From JBJSXJ01 sp044235425 (GTDB taxonomy: Bacteria > Planctomycetota > Planctomycetia > Pirellulales > Pirellulaceae): a stretch of DNA of 64,000 nucleotides. Positions 32,403 to 40,502 of this stretch are shown here, one piece after another. The translations under genes and the position numbers were made by a program. Location: the NCBI GenBank assembly GCA_044235425.1, contig JBIIHW010000007.1, positions 1 to 64,000 on the forward strand, written 5' to 3'. The first letter of the stretch is position 1. Each line of letters begins with the position of its first letter. The notes under the pieces are model-generated. The model made no database searches, was not told the DNA's origin, and saw nothing but the letters and a program-made list of their open reading frames with translations.

Positions 32403-34006
32403 GCCGTTGCCCTTTTCTCCTGAGTTCGCGATTTCGTTTGCGGTTGATGATCGATTGCCTCGAGTCCGGCGGCCGCCTTGGCCGCGCGCCAACTGCCGAA
32501 ATACCGCAAGGCGGCCCCGGCCAAACGGCAGTCCTCTTGAAAGACGACACCACTCGTCAGAGCCAATCCTCGCTTGTTCCGAGCGAGGATTTCCTGAATG
32601 ACCAGTTCGCGTGTCCAGCGGCGCTGCGCCGGCTGGAGGCCCGCAGCCAGTACGGCTTCACGCCAAGTGCCAAAGTGTTTCTTCGCGACCGAATACAGTC
32701 CGGTGTCTTGTTTCCATACCGGTGCGACCGATGTTCCTGGTTCGCTTTGCGCTCGAATTGCGGCGAGCACCGCGTCGGGCGTCCAGGTCCGGGTGATCAC
32801 GGGCGGTGGTGCACGAGACTCCAGTCCGGCAGCGGCGACGGCGGCATGCCAGGTGCCAAAGTGCCGTTTGGCAGCGTAGCCGAGGGCTTTGTCTTTGAAA
32901 CCGACAAACTCAATTGGCTGGCCGCGCACATAGCGCTCTTGAATCTCCTCAATAATGCGACGCTTGGTCCAGCGCCCCGGCGGTGGCGGCAGGCCTGCCG
33001 CTTCTAACGCTTGGTGCAGGCCGCCGAAGAATCGGAACGCAGCGCCTACCAGAGAATGGTCCACGTAGCGAAAGTTGGGCTGGCTCCGGTACGTCTGTCG
33101 CAACCCTTCAAGCACCCGCTCGCGCGTCCACCGCTGCCGCGCCTTGAACGCGACGCCGGCGGCTCGCAGGGCGGATTGCCAATTGCCGAAATGACGCGTT
33201 GCGGCACGGAAAAGCGGTTTGTCGTCGCGCCACGCGTGGGACAATGGTGGGCCGTCCTGATGTCGCCGCCGGATCGCCTCGACGACCGTTCGCTTGGACC
33301 AACGCCGCTGGCGTGGCTTCGATGGTAGGCCGGCGGCCGCCAGTGCGGCTTGCCAAATGCCAAAGCACCGCTTGGCCGCGTTGAAGAGGGAGGGATCGGT
33401 TTTCCAGACACCGATCATGGGCTGCGTCTGGTGGTGTCGCGAACGAATTGCCTGAATGACATCCTGGCGAGAAAGCGCGCCACGATGTTCGAATCCGGCG
33501 GCCTGAAGTGCCTTACGCCAGCTACCGAAGGTCCGCTTGGCGATCGCATAAAGCGCCTTGTCATCTTTCCAAACGGCCGTCAGCGACAATCCACTCTGGC
33601 GACGCGATTGGAGCGCCTCGATCACTTGAGCCGGCGTCCAGGTACGCAGGACTCGTGGAGGATGGTTTGGCGGTAGGCCGGCAGCCACGAGCGCCTGGCG
33701 GCGACTTCCGAAATAACGGATCGCGGCGGCGGTGATTCGGGATTTGTCCGGGCAGCTTGGACCATCGGAGGTCCGACCGTCGCGCTCGGCCCGAAGTTCG
33801 GCCAACACACGGTCGGCCGTCCATTGCTGGCGGTCTGACGGCAAGCCGGCCGCCTCGAGCGCGGCTCGCCAGGTGCCGAACAGCGCCGTCCCGGCGGCAC
33901 AGAGATTCCGGTCTACTCGCCAGATGCGCGACGCCGTGGTCCCGCGCCGGTGCCATTCCTGGATACACTCGACCACCCGTTGTCGGGTCCATTTTCGCTC
34001 GGCCAT
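32384..34006 (-). CDS. Tandem FG-W repeat protein, nine repeats
   Basis: A 540-aa protein consisting almost entirely of nine consecutive units of about 55-60 residues. The consensus is (R)xWTxxxVLxxIxxRxxxG, then a short variable stretch with xxDxxL, then AAxRxFGSWxxALxAAGL. Examples of the end signature are FGTWRAALEAAG, FGSWRKALQAAG, FGNWQSALRAAG and FGTWREAVLAAG. No catalytic domain is attached. Units 2 and 6 are the most divergent. It is homologous to the four-repeat protein downstream and to a single unit inside the recombinase at 35772. The modular array is reminiscent of sequence-reading DNA-binding proteins; that function is inferred, not shown. Confidence 0.75.
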   Translation of the reverse strand: MAERKWTRQRVVECIQEWHRRGTTASRIWRVDRNLCAAGTALFGTWRAALEAAGLPSDRQQWTADRVLAELRAERDGRTSDGPSCPDKSRITAAAIRYFGSRRQALVAAGLPPNHPPRVLRTWTPAQVIEALQSRRQSGLSLTAVWKDDKALYAIAKRTFGSWRKALQAAGFEHRGALSRQDVIQAIRSRHHQTQPMIGVWKTDPSLFNAAKRCFGIWQAALAAAGLPSKPRQRRWSKRTVVEAIRRRHQDGPPLSHAWRDDKPLFRAATRHFGNWQSALRAAGVAFKARQRWTRERVLEGLRQTYRSQPNFRYVDHSLVGAAFRFFGGLHQALEAAGLPPPPGRWTKRRIIEEIQERYVRGQPIEFVGFKDKALGYAAKRHFGTWHAAVAAAGLESRAPPPVITRTWTPDAVLAAIRAQSEPGTSVAPVWKQDTGLYSVAKKHFGTWREAVLAAGLQPAQRRWTRELVIQEILARNKRGLALTSGVVFQEDCRLAGAALRYFGSWRAAKAAAGLEAIDHQPQTKSRTQEKRATACRAKT

Positions 34007-34007
34007 C

Positions 34008-34868
34008 TCAGCGCTCGGTGCTGTTGATGATTTGTTCGAAGACTTCCAGCTGCTGCGGGTGGTTCTCCCGCAGGAACTGTTTGATCCGCGGGTTGGCGAC
34101 CAGCGTTCGGACGAAGATCACCAGCTTGAGCAGGTTCGTCGTGTATTGCCGGTACAGACCCGAGTAGAAATCCTGCTGTTGTTCCGCTTCGCGGAGCTTC
34201 TTGAGCAGGTCGTTCTTCTTCTCGTCGGCCTGCGTCCACGGCGTACGTTTCCCGTTCAGCTTGGCCCGCTTGGCGACCGGCGTTTTCAGCACCAGGCCCC
34301 GGGCGAACGTGACGCTGTAGTCGTTGCACGACTCCATCAGCTTCAGAATCTCAGCCTGCCGCTCGGGTTTGACGTGGGCCAGTTCCTTGGCGCACTGCAG
34401 ATTGAGCTTGCTGGCCTCGAAGGCCTTGACCACCGTGGCATCCAGTTTGTCCATCAGGCTGATGTTCAGCCGGTGGCTGATCCCGCTCATCCCCAGGGCG
34501 TTTGCGATGGTCTTCTCGTCGAGCTCCTCGAGCGACTTTCGTAGCATTCGCATCTCTTGCGAGGCGCTGAGCTGGTTGACCATGCGGTTGCCGGTGAACG
34601 CCTCGCGCTGGTGCCCGATCAGGCACGGCACCGTCTCGACGCCCATCTCCAGCAGAATCCGGTAGCGGAGGCAGCCGTCGAGAATCTCGTAGTTGTCTCC
34701 CTGCGGGAACACGATCAGCGGCTCGATCAGGCCCACCGCCCGCAGGCTGGCCTCGATCCGTTTGATGTACTTGGCGCTCACGGTCCGCTCGTTGCGTGGC
34801 ACCAACTTGACGATCGGAATGTCCAACCCGTGGACGAGTTTTCCATTCCCATTACCGTTCTCACTCAT
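34008..34868 (-). CDS. ParB/RepB-family partition protein
   Basis: A 286-aa RepB-like protein. The N-terminal ParB domain has IPIVKLVPRNERTVSAKYIKRI, VGLIEPLIVFPQGD and ILDGCLRYRILLEMG. A central HTH segment (KTIANALGMSGISHRLN) follows, then the RepB C-terminal region (LNLQCAKELAHVKPERQAEIL, FARGLVL). It is 12 bp downstream of a second ParB gene and 1 bp upstream of the nine-repeat gene. No ParA ATPase is encoded in the operon, so classical partition is unlikely; a DNA-bridging role in integration or regulation is possible. Confidence 0.8.
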   Translation of the reverse strand: MSENGNGNGKLVHGLDIPIVKLVPRNERTVSAKYIKRIEASLRAVGLIEPLIVFPQGDNYEILDGCLRYRILLEMGVETVPCLIGHQREAFTGNRMVNQLSASQEMRMLRKSLEELDEKTIANALGMSGISHRLNISLMDKLDATVVKAFEASKLNLQCAKELAHVKPERQAEILKLMESCNDYSVTFARGLVLKTPVAKRAKLNGKRTPWTQADEKKNDLLKKLREAEQQQDFYSGLYRQYTTNLLKLVIFVRTLVANPRIKQFLRENHPQQLEVFEQIINSTER

Positions 34869-34880
34869 GCCAGTTCTCCC

Positions 34881-35759
34881 TTACGGTTCGTAACGAAAAT
34901 CACCCGCGAGTTCGGGCCGATCGGGAAGCTTTTCCTCGCGGTGGATCTGCAGCAACTCCTCGTCCTTCCACAACCCGTTGATCCCGCTCAACAGCGCCAT
35001 GAAACGGTTCTCCTTGGTCTTGGCCTCCCGCACGTATGACGTCTTGGCACGGGTGGCGTCCTCGATGTCGTGCCGCAATTGGGTCACGGTGTATTTGGCG
35101 GCACTCTTGTTCTTGGGCTCGCGGGCTCGCGCCGAGATGATCTTGCGGGCCTGGGCGAAGTTGTTGGTTGTGACCAACCCCTCGTCGAAAGCATCCATCA
35201 GCACGTTCTGCAGTTGGCTGTCGTCCGTGCTGGCGACCTGGATGGCGAACTTGATGGGGAAGACGCCTTGTTCGACGCCCCGAATCAGCCGTTCTTCGCC
35301 TTGTTGTACCAGCCGGATGTAGTCGCGGATGTAGTGCTCGGTCTTGCAGGTGATCCGGGCGAGCTGTTCGTAGTTCCAGCCTTCGTCGTAGAGACGTTTG
35401 ATTTCCCTTGCAAAGTCCATGCTGTCGGGTTTCGTGCGGGCGATGTTCTCGACCAGCGACTGCAGGTAGGCCTCCTTCCGCGTGCAGGTCACGATCTCGG
35501 CCGGAATGGTTGCCTGGCCGAGCTTCTGGTGAGCCGTCAGGCGGCCTTCCCCGCAGATCAACTCGTACATGCCGGTGCGGTCCAGAAACTTGTCGTTGAC
35601 GCGGACCGGCTTGAGCAGGCCGACCTTGTTGATACTCTCGACGTTCATGTCGAACTGTTCCTGGTCGCGGTTGCGGGAGTTGATCACTTTGATCTTGGCG
35701 ATCGGGATCGCTTCGTAGCGTCGCGATTGGAATGGCGTGATTTCGAATGCGGAGTCCAT
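34881..35759 (-). CDS. ParB/Spo0J-family protein
   Basis: A 292-aa protein with a ParB N-domain (IPIAKIKVINSRNRDQEQFD, GLLKPVRVNDKF, LICGEGRLTAHQKLG, LVENIARTKPDSMDF) and a KorB-like HTH (GWNYEQLARITCKTEHYIRDYIRLV). ENIAR is the ParB box II nucleotide-binding motif. The C-terminus is a helical dimerisation-like region. It follows the recombinase gene by 12 bp and precedes the RepB-like gene. Confidence 0.82.
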   Translation of the reverse strand: MDSAFEITPFQSRRYEAIPIAKIKVINSRNRDQEQFDMNVESINKVGLLKPVRVNDKFLDRTGMYELICGEGRLTAHQKLGQATIPAEIVTCTRKEAYLQSLVENIARTKPDSMDFAREIKRLYDEGWNYEQLARITCKTEHYIRDYIRLVQQGEERLIRGVEQGVFPIKFAIQVASTDDSQLQNVLMDAFDEGLVTTNNFAQARKIISARAREPKNKSAAKYTVTQLRHDIEDATRAKTSYVREAKTKENRFMALLSGINGLWKDEELLQIHREEKLPDRPELAGDFRYEP

Positions 35760-35771
35760 GGAGGTCCTTTC

Positions 35772-37262
35772 TCAAAGCAGGTTTTGGAGAAACGCCAGGT
35801 CGCTGCGGCCGAACAGTTCGGTCCGCGTGGAGGAAGAACTGACGCGCCACGTGTCCGTGCCCGCCAACCCACGGGGCAGAGCGACGTAGCCGAGAATGTC
35901 GAGTTCGTCGGGGTCGGAAAGCAGGACGCCGAGCGTGATGTCGATCACGTGGCGGGCGTCGGGGCGGATCGGCCAGTACGCGGCGTAACCGCTTGGCACA
36001 GGCACGGCGGGCTCGATCGAGAGCGCCAACTTCCGATCCAGCACGAAGAAGTCCGAGTAAGCCAAGACGTCCGGGACGTGCCGGCAGATCTGCTCGTGGA
36101 CCTTCTGCCGGGCCCGATTCCGTTGCTCGCCGTACAAACTCTGGAACGCGTGATCCCAAGAGCCAAAGTGCTTGGCGTACGTCCCAGCAGTCGGCATGTC
36201 TTCCTGCGATCGCAGCAGCGACGAACGGAACACGCCGTACTGTTTGTAGAGCGCGTCCAATTGGCGCAGCATGCGGTCGGGATCGTACTTGCGTCGCCGC
36301 TCTTCGAGAATCTCCTGGGCGCGGGCGAATTGTTCCGAGGTGACAAGACCTTCAAACGCCTCGGGCGAGCGCACCCACTTTTCGGGCGGATTGTCGCGGC
36401 GCGGCGTCTTCAGCTTCTGACTCGTCTTGTTGTAGACGAGCGTGCCGACGTAGGTCTCCTTTTGCAGACGTCCCAGTATCGATCCGGCCCCCCAGCGCCG
36501 GCCACTCGGCGACAGGATGCCATCGGCGTTCAGCCCCTCGGCGATTTTGTATTCCGAGTAACCGAGGTCCACGAACTCGTGGAAGATCCGTTGAATGATG
36601 GCGACCTGCACCGGATCACCTTCGACCAGCGTCACCCGCTGGTTCTGGATGCCCTTGCGTTGCCCCGGCTCGAGCGGATGCAGCGGCTCGCGTTTCTCGT
36701 CGAGCAGGAGTCGCCGCGTTCCGTAAGGGGGCGAGCCGCCCGCCCAATAACCTTGCTCGGTGATCTTCACGCACCCGCGCCAGACTTTGTCGGATAGTTC
36801 GCGACTGTATTGTGCGGCACGGAAGCGCTCGAACTGGACGTAGACCGGATAGAGCGGATCGTCTTCGCGGGGCTTGCCGATCGTCGTGTAGATGACCTGC
36901 TTGTTGTGCTTCTTGCACACGGCGCTGAATTGCGCCGACAGATCGATGTCCTGGAAGCGGCCCCAGCGCGAGACGTCGAGGCAGAGGATGTAGCTGAAGT
37001 CGGTCCGCTTCTTGACCCACTCGTCCATCATCTCGGTGAACGCCGGCCGGCCTTCCGACGTCAGGCCGGATTTGCCGGCGTCGGCGAACTCCTGAATGAT
37101 CCCGACCCCGTTGTTCTGGGCCCATTCGCGGACCTGATCCCGTTGAATCGGGATCGAGTTTTCCTGTCGGTCTTGCGCCGAGTGCCGGTAGTAAGCCACG
37201 GCCCGGAACTTGGGCACGGCTCCCGGCAGCTGGGGCGTATCGATTTCCCACCATTGCGTCAT
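35772..37262 (-). CDS. Large serine recombinase with an embedded FG-W repeat
   Basis: A 496-aa site-specific recombinase. The resolvase domain has AVAYYRHSAQDRQENSIPIQR (catalytic Ser near 28), a long helix QRDQVREWA, and LCLDVSRWGRFQD. The Recombinase domain carries GYWAGGSPPYGTRR, GYSEYKIAEGLNADGI and the attachment-domain segment KETYVGTLVYNK. Where zinc-ribbon recombinases have a cysteine cluster, this one has no Cys4 motif. Instead it has MPTAGTYAKHFGSWDHAFQSL at about residue 360, matching the end of the FG-W repeats encoded downstream, followed by a 120-residue unique tail. It is the first gene of the operon; the strand-exchange site should lie nearby. Confidence 0.88.
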   Translation of the reverse strand: MTQWWEIDTPQLPGAVPKFRAVAYYRHSAQDRQENSIPIQRDQVREWAQNNGVGIIQEFADAGKSGLTSEGRPAFTEMMDEWVKKRTDFSYILCLDVSRWGRFQDIDLSAQFSAVCKKHNKQVIYTTIGKPREDDPLYPVYVQFERFRAAQYSRELSDKVWRGCVKITEQGYWAGGSPPYGTRRLLLDEKREPLHPLEPGQRKGIQNQRVTLVEGDPVQVAIIQRIFHEFVDLGYSEYKIAEGLNADGILSPSGRRWGAGSILGRLQKETYVGTLVYNKTSQKLKTPRRDNPPEKWVRSPEAFEGLVTSEQFARAQEILEERRRKYDPDRMLRQLDALYKQYGVFRSSLLRSQEDMPTAGTYAKHFGSWDHAFQSLYGEQRNRARQKVHEQICRHVPDVLAYSDFFVLDRKLALSIEPAVPVPSGYAAYWPIRPDARHVIDITLGVLLSDPDELDILGYVALPRGLAGTDTWRVSSSSTRTELFGRSDLAFLQNLL

Positions 37263-37752
37263 CTGTCGTCTCCTTGATGTTTCGCGGTCTTGCGAGCACC
37301 ACGCTCGCCGCCGTCAAGGACAGGACAGTTACGCTAGGGTCGTAGCAGGGATCAAGCGCCGGTCGCAGAGGAATCGCCGATTCCTTCGCGAGGCATCGGA
37401 GAATTGGGAAGGCGTTCAAGTACCGGAGAAGAACCGACGAGAATCTCCCGTAAACGGGAAATGAACGCGCTGGCCATTCATCGGCCAGGGCCTCGTCCGC
37501 ACCAGTCGATGGATTGGCGGCGTCGACCTCGCTGTGCCAGGCTCCGGAGCAGCGATGAGTCGCCGAAATAATGCGAGCTGCTTCTTTCTGTGCTCGGAAT
37601 TATATGTCGCGCGATACTTGCCTATGAGCAAGGCGAAAGTGATCGCCACCCCTTGAGTGGTATTGAGCCAACCGTCAGGCATCCAAAGCAACGAACAACG
37701 TACAACACCCTTCACAGCCGCGGCCGAGTCGCCAAGAAGAGTCGTTGTAATA
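37263..37752. other. 490-bp intergenic region upstream of recombinase 1
   Basis: No supported gene. Small perfect hairpins are TCCCG-TAAA-CGGGA (37446-37459) and CTGGCC-N7-GGCCAG (37470-37488). Being between a serine recombinase start and an unrelated defence operon, it is the likeliest place for an attachment-site half. No second copy of a core could be matched within the window. Confidence 0.4.
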
Positions 37753-39282
37753 TCACCGCAAGGACGCCGCCTTGTCGTCGCGTCTCGCATGCCGGAACCT
37801 GCCAGCGAAGAACCCACGTGCTACGGGCACGCTATCGCCTCGGATTCGAGGTGATTTCATCCACTCTTTCAATCGCGCGGCCGCGTCGCATCCGTCCGGC
37901 GTGGGGCCGACGCTGCTCACACATGTGTCGCGCTCAAATACGCCATCTACGACGGCTCCGCCGACGTACAGTCGATACTGTTTGTCATTGAGTTCTTCGT
38001 AAAGGCATGGTCCTGCGGCAGCTTGCTTTGCGAGAACTCCAAACTCTTCTGGCTGACAGGCCACTGCGAGTTCGCTTTCGCGAGGCCATGACTTGCACCA
38101 TCTCGCAGCAAGTCGGCCATCCAGTTCCGCGGCCGTTGGATTGCGACGGAAGCTAGTGTCCGCGTTGGTAATTGCGTGTTCCATAAATCTCACCAGTTCA
38201 CCAATTGCACTACTCTCCTTCAATCGATAGCCCACCTCCACGCCGCTATCGAGGCCATGAATGCCATCGAAGTTTGCCGAGAACAACATGGCTCGAACGC
38301 TATCCGCAATCGCTACCTTGGCGTGGTTCCGAAGATCGGCGTGAATACTGACGCCCGCATCGTGGAGCACGACAAGTTCCCCCATCTGATCAGGCCACGC
38401 ATTGCGCTGTCGAACGAAAAGTCGCACTCGAACGCCTCGCTCGACGGCACGCAGAATGTGGTCATGCAACAAGTGCGGCTTGGCCTGCATTTGGACGATG
38501 CTGTACGTCGCGAGAATCAAGTCCTTCTGAGCCGATTGAATGATTTCTTGAATCGCACCCACCAACGACATCTGCCCGCCACCGTTCGTCCATACAATCT
38601 CGCCCGGCCGGCCGTCGGGGGACGTTGGGCGATGGGGAGGCGCGCTCGCACTCCGCTTCGCTACCAAGTAGGTGATTCCTGGTGGAATCTCCCAGGCGCA
38701 TCCCTCGTACCACAGTTCACCAAACAACTGGATCAGCTGCCGTACTGGCGCGACATCTCGAAGATATACATTCGCCTCACCCGTCCATTCGAATCCCTTC
38801 GAGACAAAATTGGCCGACCCGACAATTGCAGCACAATCATCGACGACAGCGAACTTCGCATGACATGACTCGTGCCCTCTCACGTACACACCCGCGGACG
38901 TCAACCTCTCAAAGTTCTTCTTTCGCTCTTCCGGCGATTCCTGCTCGTTGTCCTCGTACTCTCGAAGTCCGCGACCGAGTGACCGTTCGTCCAGCGCGGT
39001 TATCAGGTACACACCACCCTTTAACCGCTCCGCGGCAGCAATCATCTCCCTGATGACTTCCTCGTCACCCAGCATGAAGGACGCAACGAATACGCGGCGT
39101 GTCGCGCCTCGGATCATGGCGATGAGCGCGCTCCTAATTGGAGCGCCGCTATCCCGATAGGTGACAAGCACCTGTTCGCTCCCGGCCGCACCGGGTGGTG
39201 AGGCAAAGGGCGTCCCGCGATGCTGATTCAACAGAAAGTAGCCGCCCGAGATCGCATTGCGGGATACATCGACCACGCTCAT
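37753..39282 (-). CDS. Two-HKD phospholipase-D-fold nuclease
   Basis: A 509-aa protein with two PLD motifs: HAKFAVVDDCAAIVGSANF near 150 and HAKVAIADSVRAMLFSANF near 335. Both have the full HxK(x)4D and a following Asn, so an active dimer-like site is expected within one chain. The C-terminal 110 residues are unassigned. The start at 39282 overlaps the stop of the middle gene (ATGA). As the third gene after an SF1 helicase, it is probably the effector nuclease of a defence system. Confidence 0.82.
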   Translation of the reverse strand: MSVVDVSRNAISGGYFLLNQHRGTPFASPPGAAGSEQVLVTYRDSGAPIRSALIAMIRGATRRVFVASFMLGDEEVIREMIAAAERLKGGVYLITALDERSLGRGLREYEDNEQESPEERKKNFERLTSAGVYVRGHESCHAKFAVVDDCAAIVGSANFVSKGFEWTGEANVYLRDVAPVRQLIQLFGELWYEGCAWEIPPGITYLVAKRSASAPPHRPTSPDGRPGEIVWTNGGGQMSLVGAIQEIIQSAQKDLILATYSIVQMQAKPHLLHDHILRAVERGVRVRLFVRQRNAWPDQMGELVVLHDAGVSIHADLRNHAKVAIADSVRAMLFSANFDGIHGLDSGVEVGYRLKESSAIGELVRFMEHAITNADTSFRRNPTAAELDGRLAARWCKSWPRESELAVACQPEEFGVLAKQAAAGPCLYEELNDKQYRLYVGGAVVDGVFERDTCVSSVGPTPDGCDAAARLKEWMKSPRIRGDSVPVARGFFAGRFRHARRDDKAASLR

Positions 39283-40502
39283 GTGCAGAAATCCTCGACT
39301 TCGCGGAGCTCGTAGATTGTTCTGTATAGCTTCATTTGCCACATTCGCTCGACTAATGCGTCTCTCTGCGTACGGCCGTCGCCACAACTCGCCGTCATTG
39401 CTTCCAATCCGTTTTGAGCAGAAAGGATTGCTCGAACTTCCGCGTCCAACGCAAAAATGCGACTTGCAGGCTCATCCATCGGTGAGAGCTCCAGCGGCAC
39501 CTCGTACTCGATCTCCCGGTCAATACGAATAGAGAGGCCCGCGCGATCAGTCAGCAAACGTTCACGCGCCATCTGAGTTGCGGCTTCGCCGTCAAGGGAC
39601 GCCTTAAAGACGCCGTTCCGGAGCTCAGCCGATGCCAATCCGAGTTTCTCCAGCTGCACGCCGATTTCATCGACAGCGTGTTGCAATTGAGCTCGCCAAT
39701 TGTGGGCCAAATGACTTAGCACCGGCAATGAAAGGGCGTGCTCGACGAATTCAGGCGGTGCCTCTTCACGGATGTTGTCGTCGCCGTCCGTTCGCGAGCG
39801 CCTTCCCTGTCTTCTTCCACGAATCGTCAGTCGCCATTCGCGCGCTCCGGGCGATGGCATTTCTGCTGCTGCGTGGTACGCCGGGCACATCTCCTCTTTA
39901 ACAAGCTCATTGTCCACGATCGCGCAAATGGCATCGCAGTCCTCGCCGTACACCCTTCCCGACTTCAGGGCCGCGCTCAACAGGCTTGCTCGCTGTTCTC
40001 GCCTGTAGCGCTCGGACAGCGGGTAGCGCCCCATCGGGACCGTCTTGCGAAGCATCCAAGCGAAGTCGCCACCTTCTTTCAGCACGACAAACTCGTCCGT
40101 TTCTGGAAACCAGAGAACAGTGCGTTGCTCCTCACGTTGTGTTAGCACGCTGATACAGGCCAAGGCCTCGGCACACGTCTCTGTAGCTGGAGCAAATAAG
40201 TCGCCTTGTTGCCGACAGGCGAGCCCCTTCTGCTCAAGGCTTGCGAGCATCCAACCGGCAAGTTCATGGGGAACGCCAGCTATTGCGCCAAGATCATCGC
40301 CACTGCAACTGCCAAGTTCGAGCAGGCATTCGATCACGAACCGCTCCATGAGCGTAAGGCCGCGGCTCGCCTTTACTTGCACGCGCACGCCATCCCAGAT
40401 TGCCATCGGCAACCAGGCTTGTTGAATCTGGACATGCGCGTTGGTCGAACTATCGAGCAGACTAATCCGCACAGAGTCGCTTTCGTGGGCCTGCTTTGTC
40501 AT
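39279..40502 (-). CDS. Middle protein of the helicase-PLD operon
   Basis: A 407-aa protein without catalytic motifs. The segment around 45-100 (GLTLMERFVIECLLELGSCSGDDLGAI) looks like a winged helix, followed by beta-rich sequence and a charged helical C-terminus. It is coupled to both neighbours by 4-bp ATGA overlaps, so it is an obligate partner. It may be an adaptor between the helicase and the PLD nuclease. No family is recognised. Confidence 0.65.
   Translation of the reverse strand: MTKQAHESDSVRISLLDSSTNAHVQIQQAWLPMAIWDGVRVQVKASRGLTLMERFVIECLLELGSCSGDDLGAIAGVPHELAGWMLASLEQKGLACRQQGDLFAPATETCAEALACISVLTQREEQRTVLWFPETDEFVVLKEGGDFAWMLRKTVPMGRYPLSERYRREQRASLLSAALKSGRVYGEDCDAICAIVDNELVKEEMCPAYHAAAEMPSPGAREWRLTIRGRRQGRRSRTDGDDNIREEAPPEFVEHALSLPVLSHLAHNWRAQLQHAVDEIGVQLEKLGLASAELRNGVFKASLDGEAATQMARERLLTDRAGLSIRIDREIEYEVPLELSPMDEPASRIFALDAEVRAILSAQNGLEAMTASCGDGRTQRDALVERMWQMKLYRTIYELREVEDFCT

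Noticed and set aside
35070..36797. 575-codon plus-strand open frame
   Set aside because: Antisense to the ParB and recombinase genes, with a composition typical of a reverse-frame shadow. No domain is visible.
37416..37817. 133-codon minus-strand frame upstream of recombinase 1
   Set aside because: Overlaps hairpins and the end of the PLD gene, has no initiation signal, and its product is unstructured.
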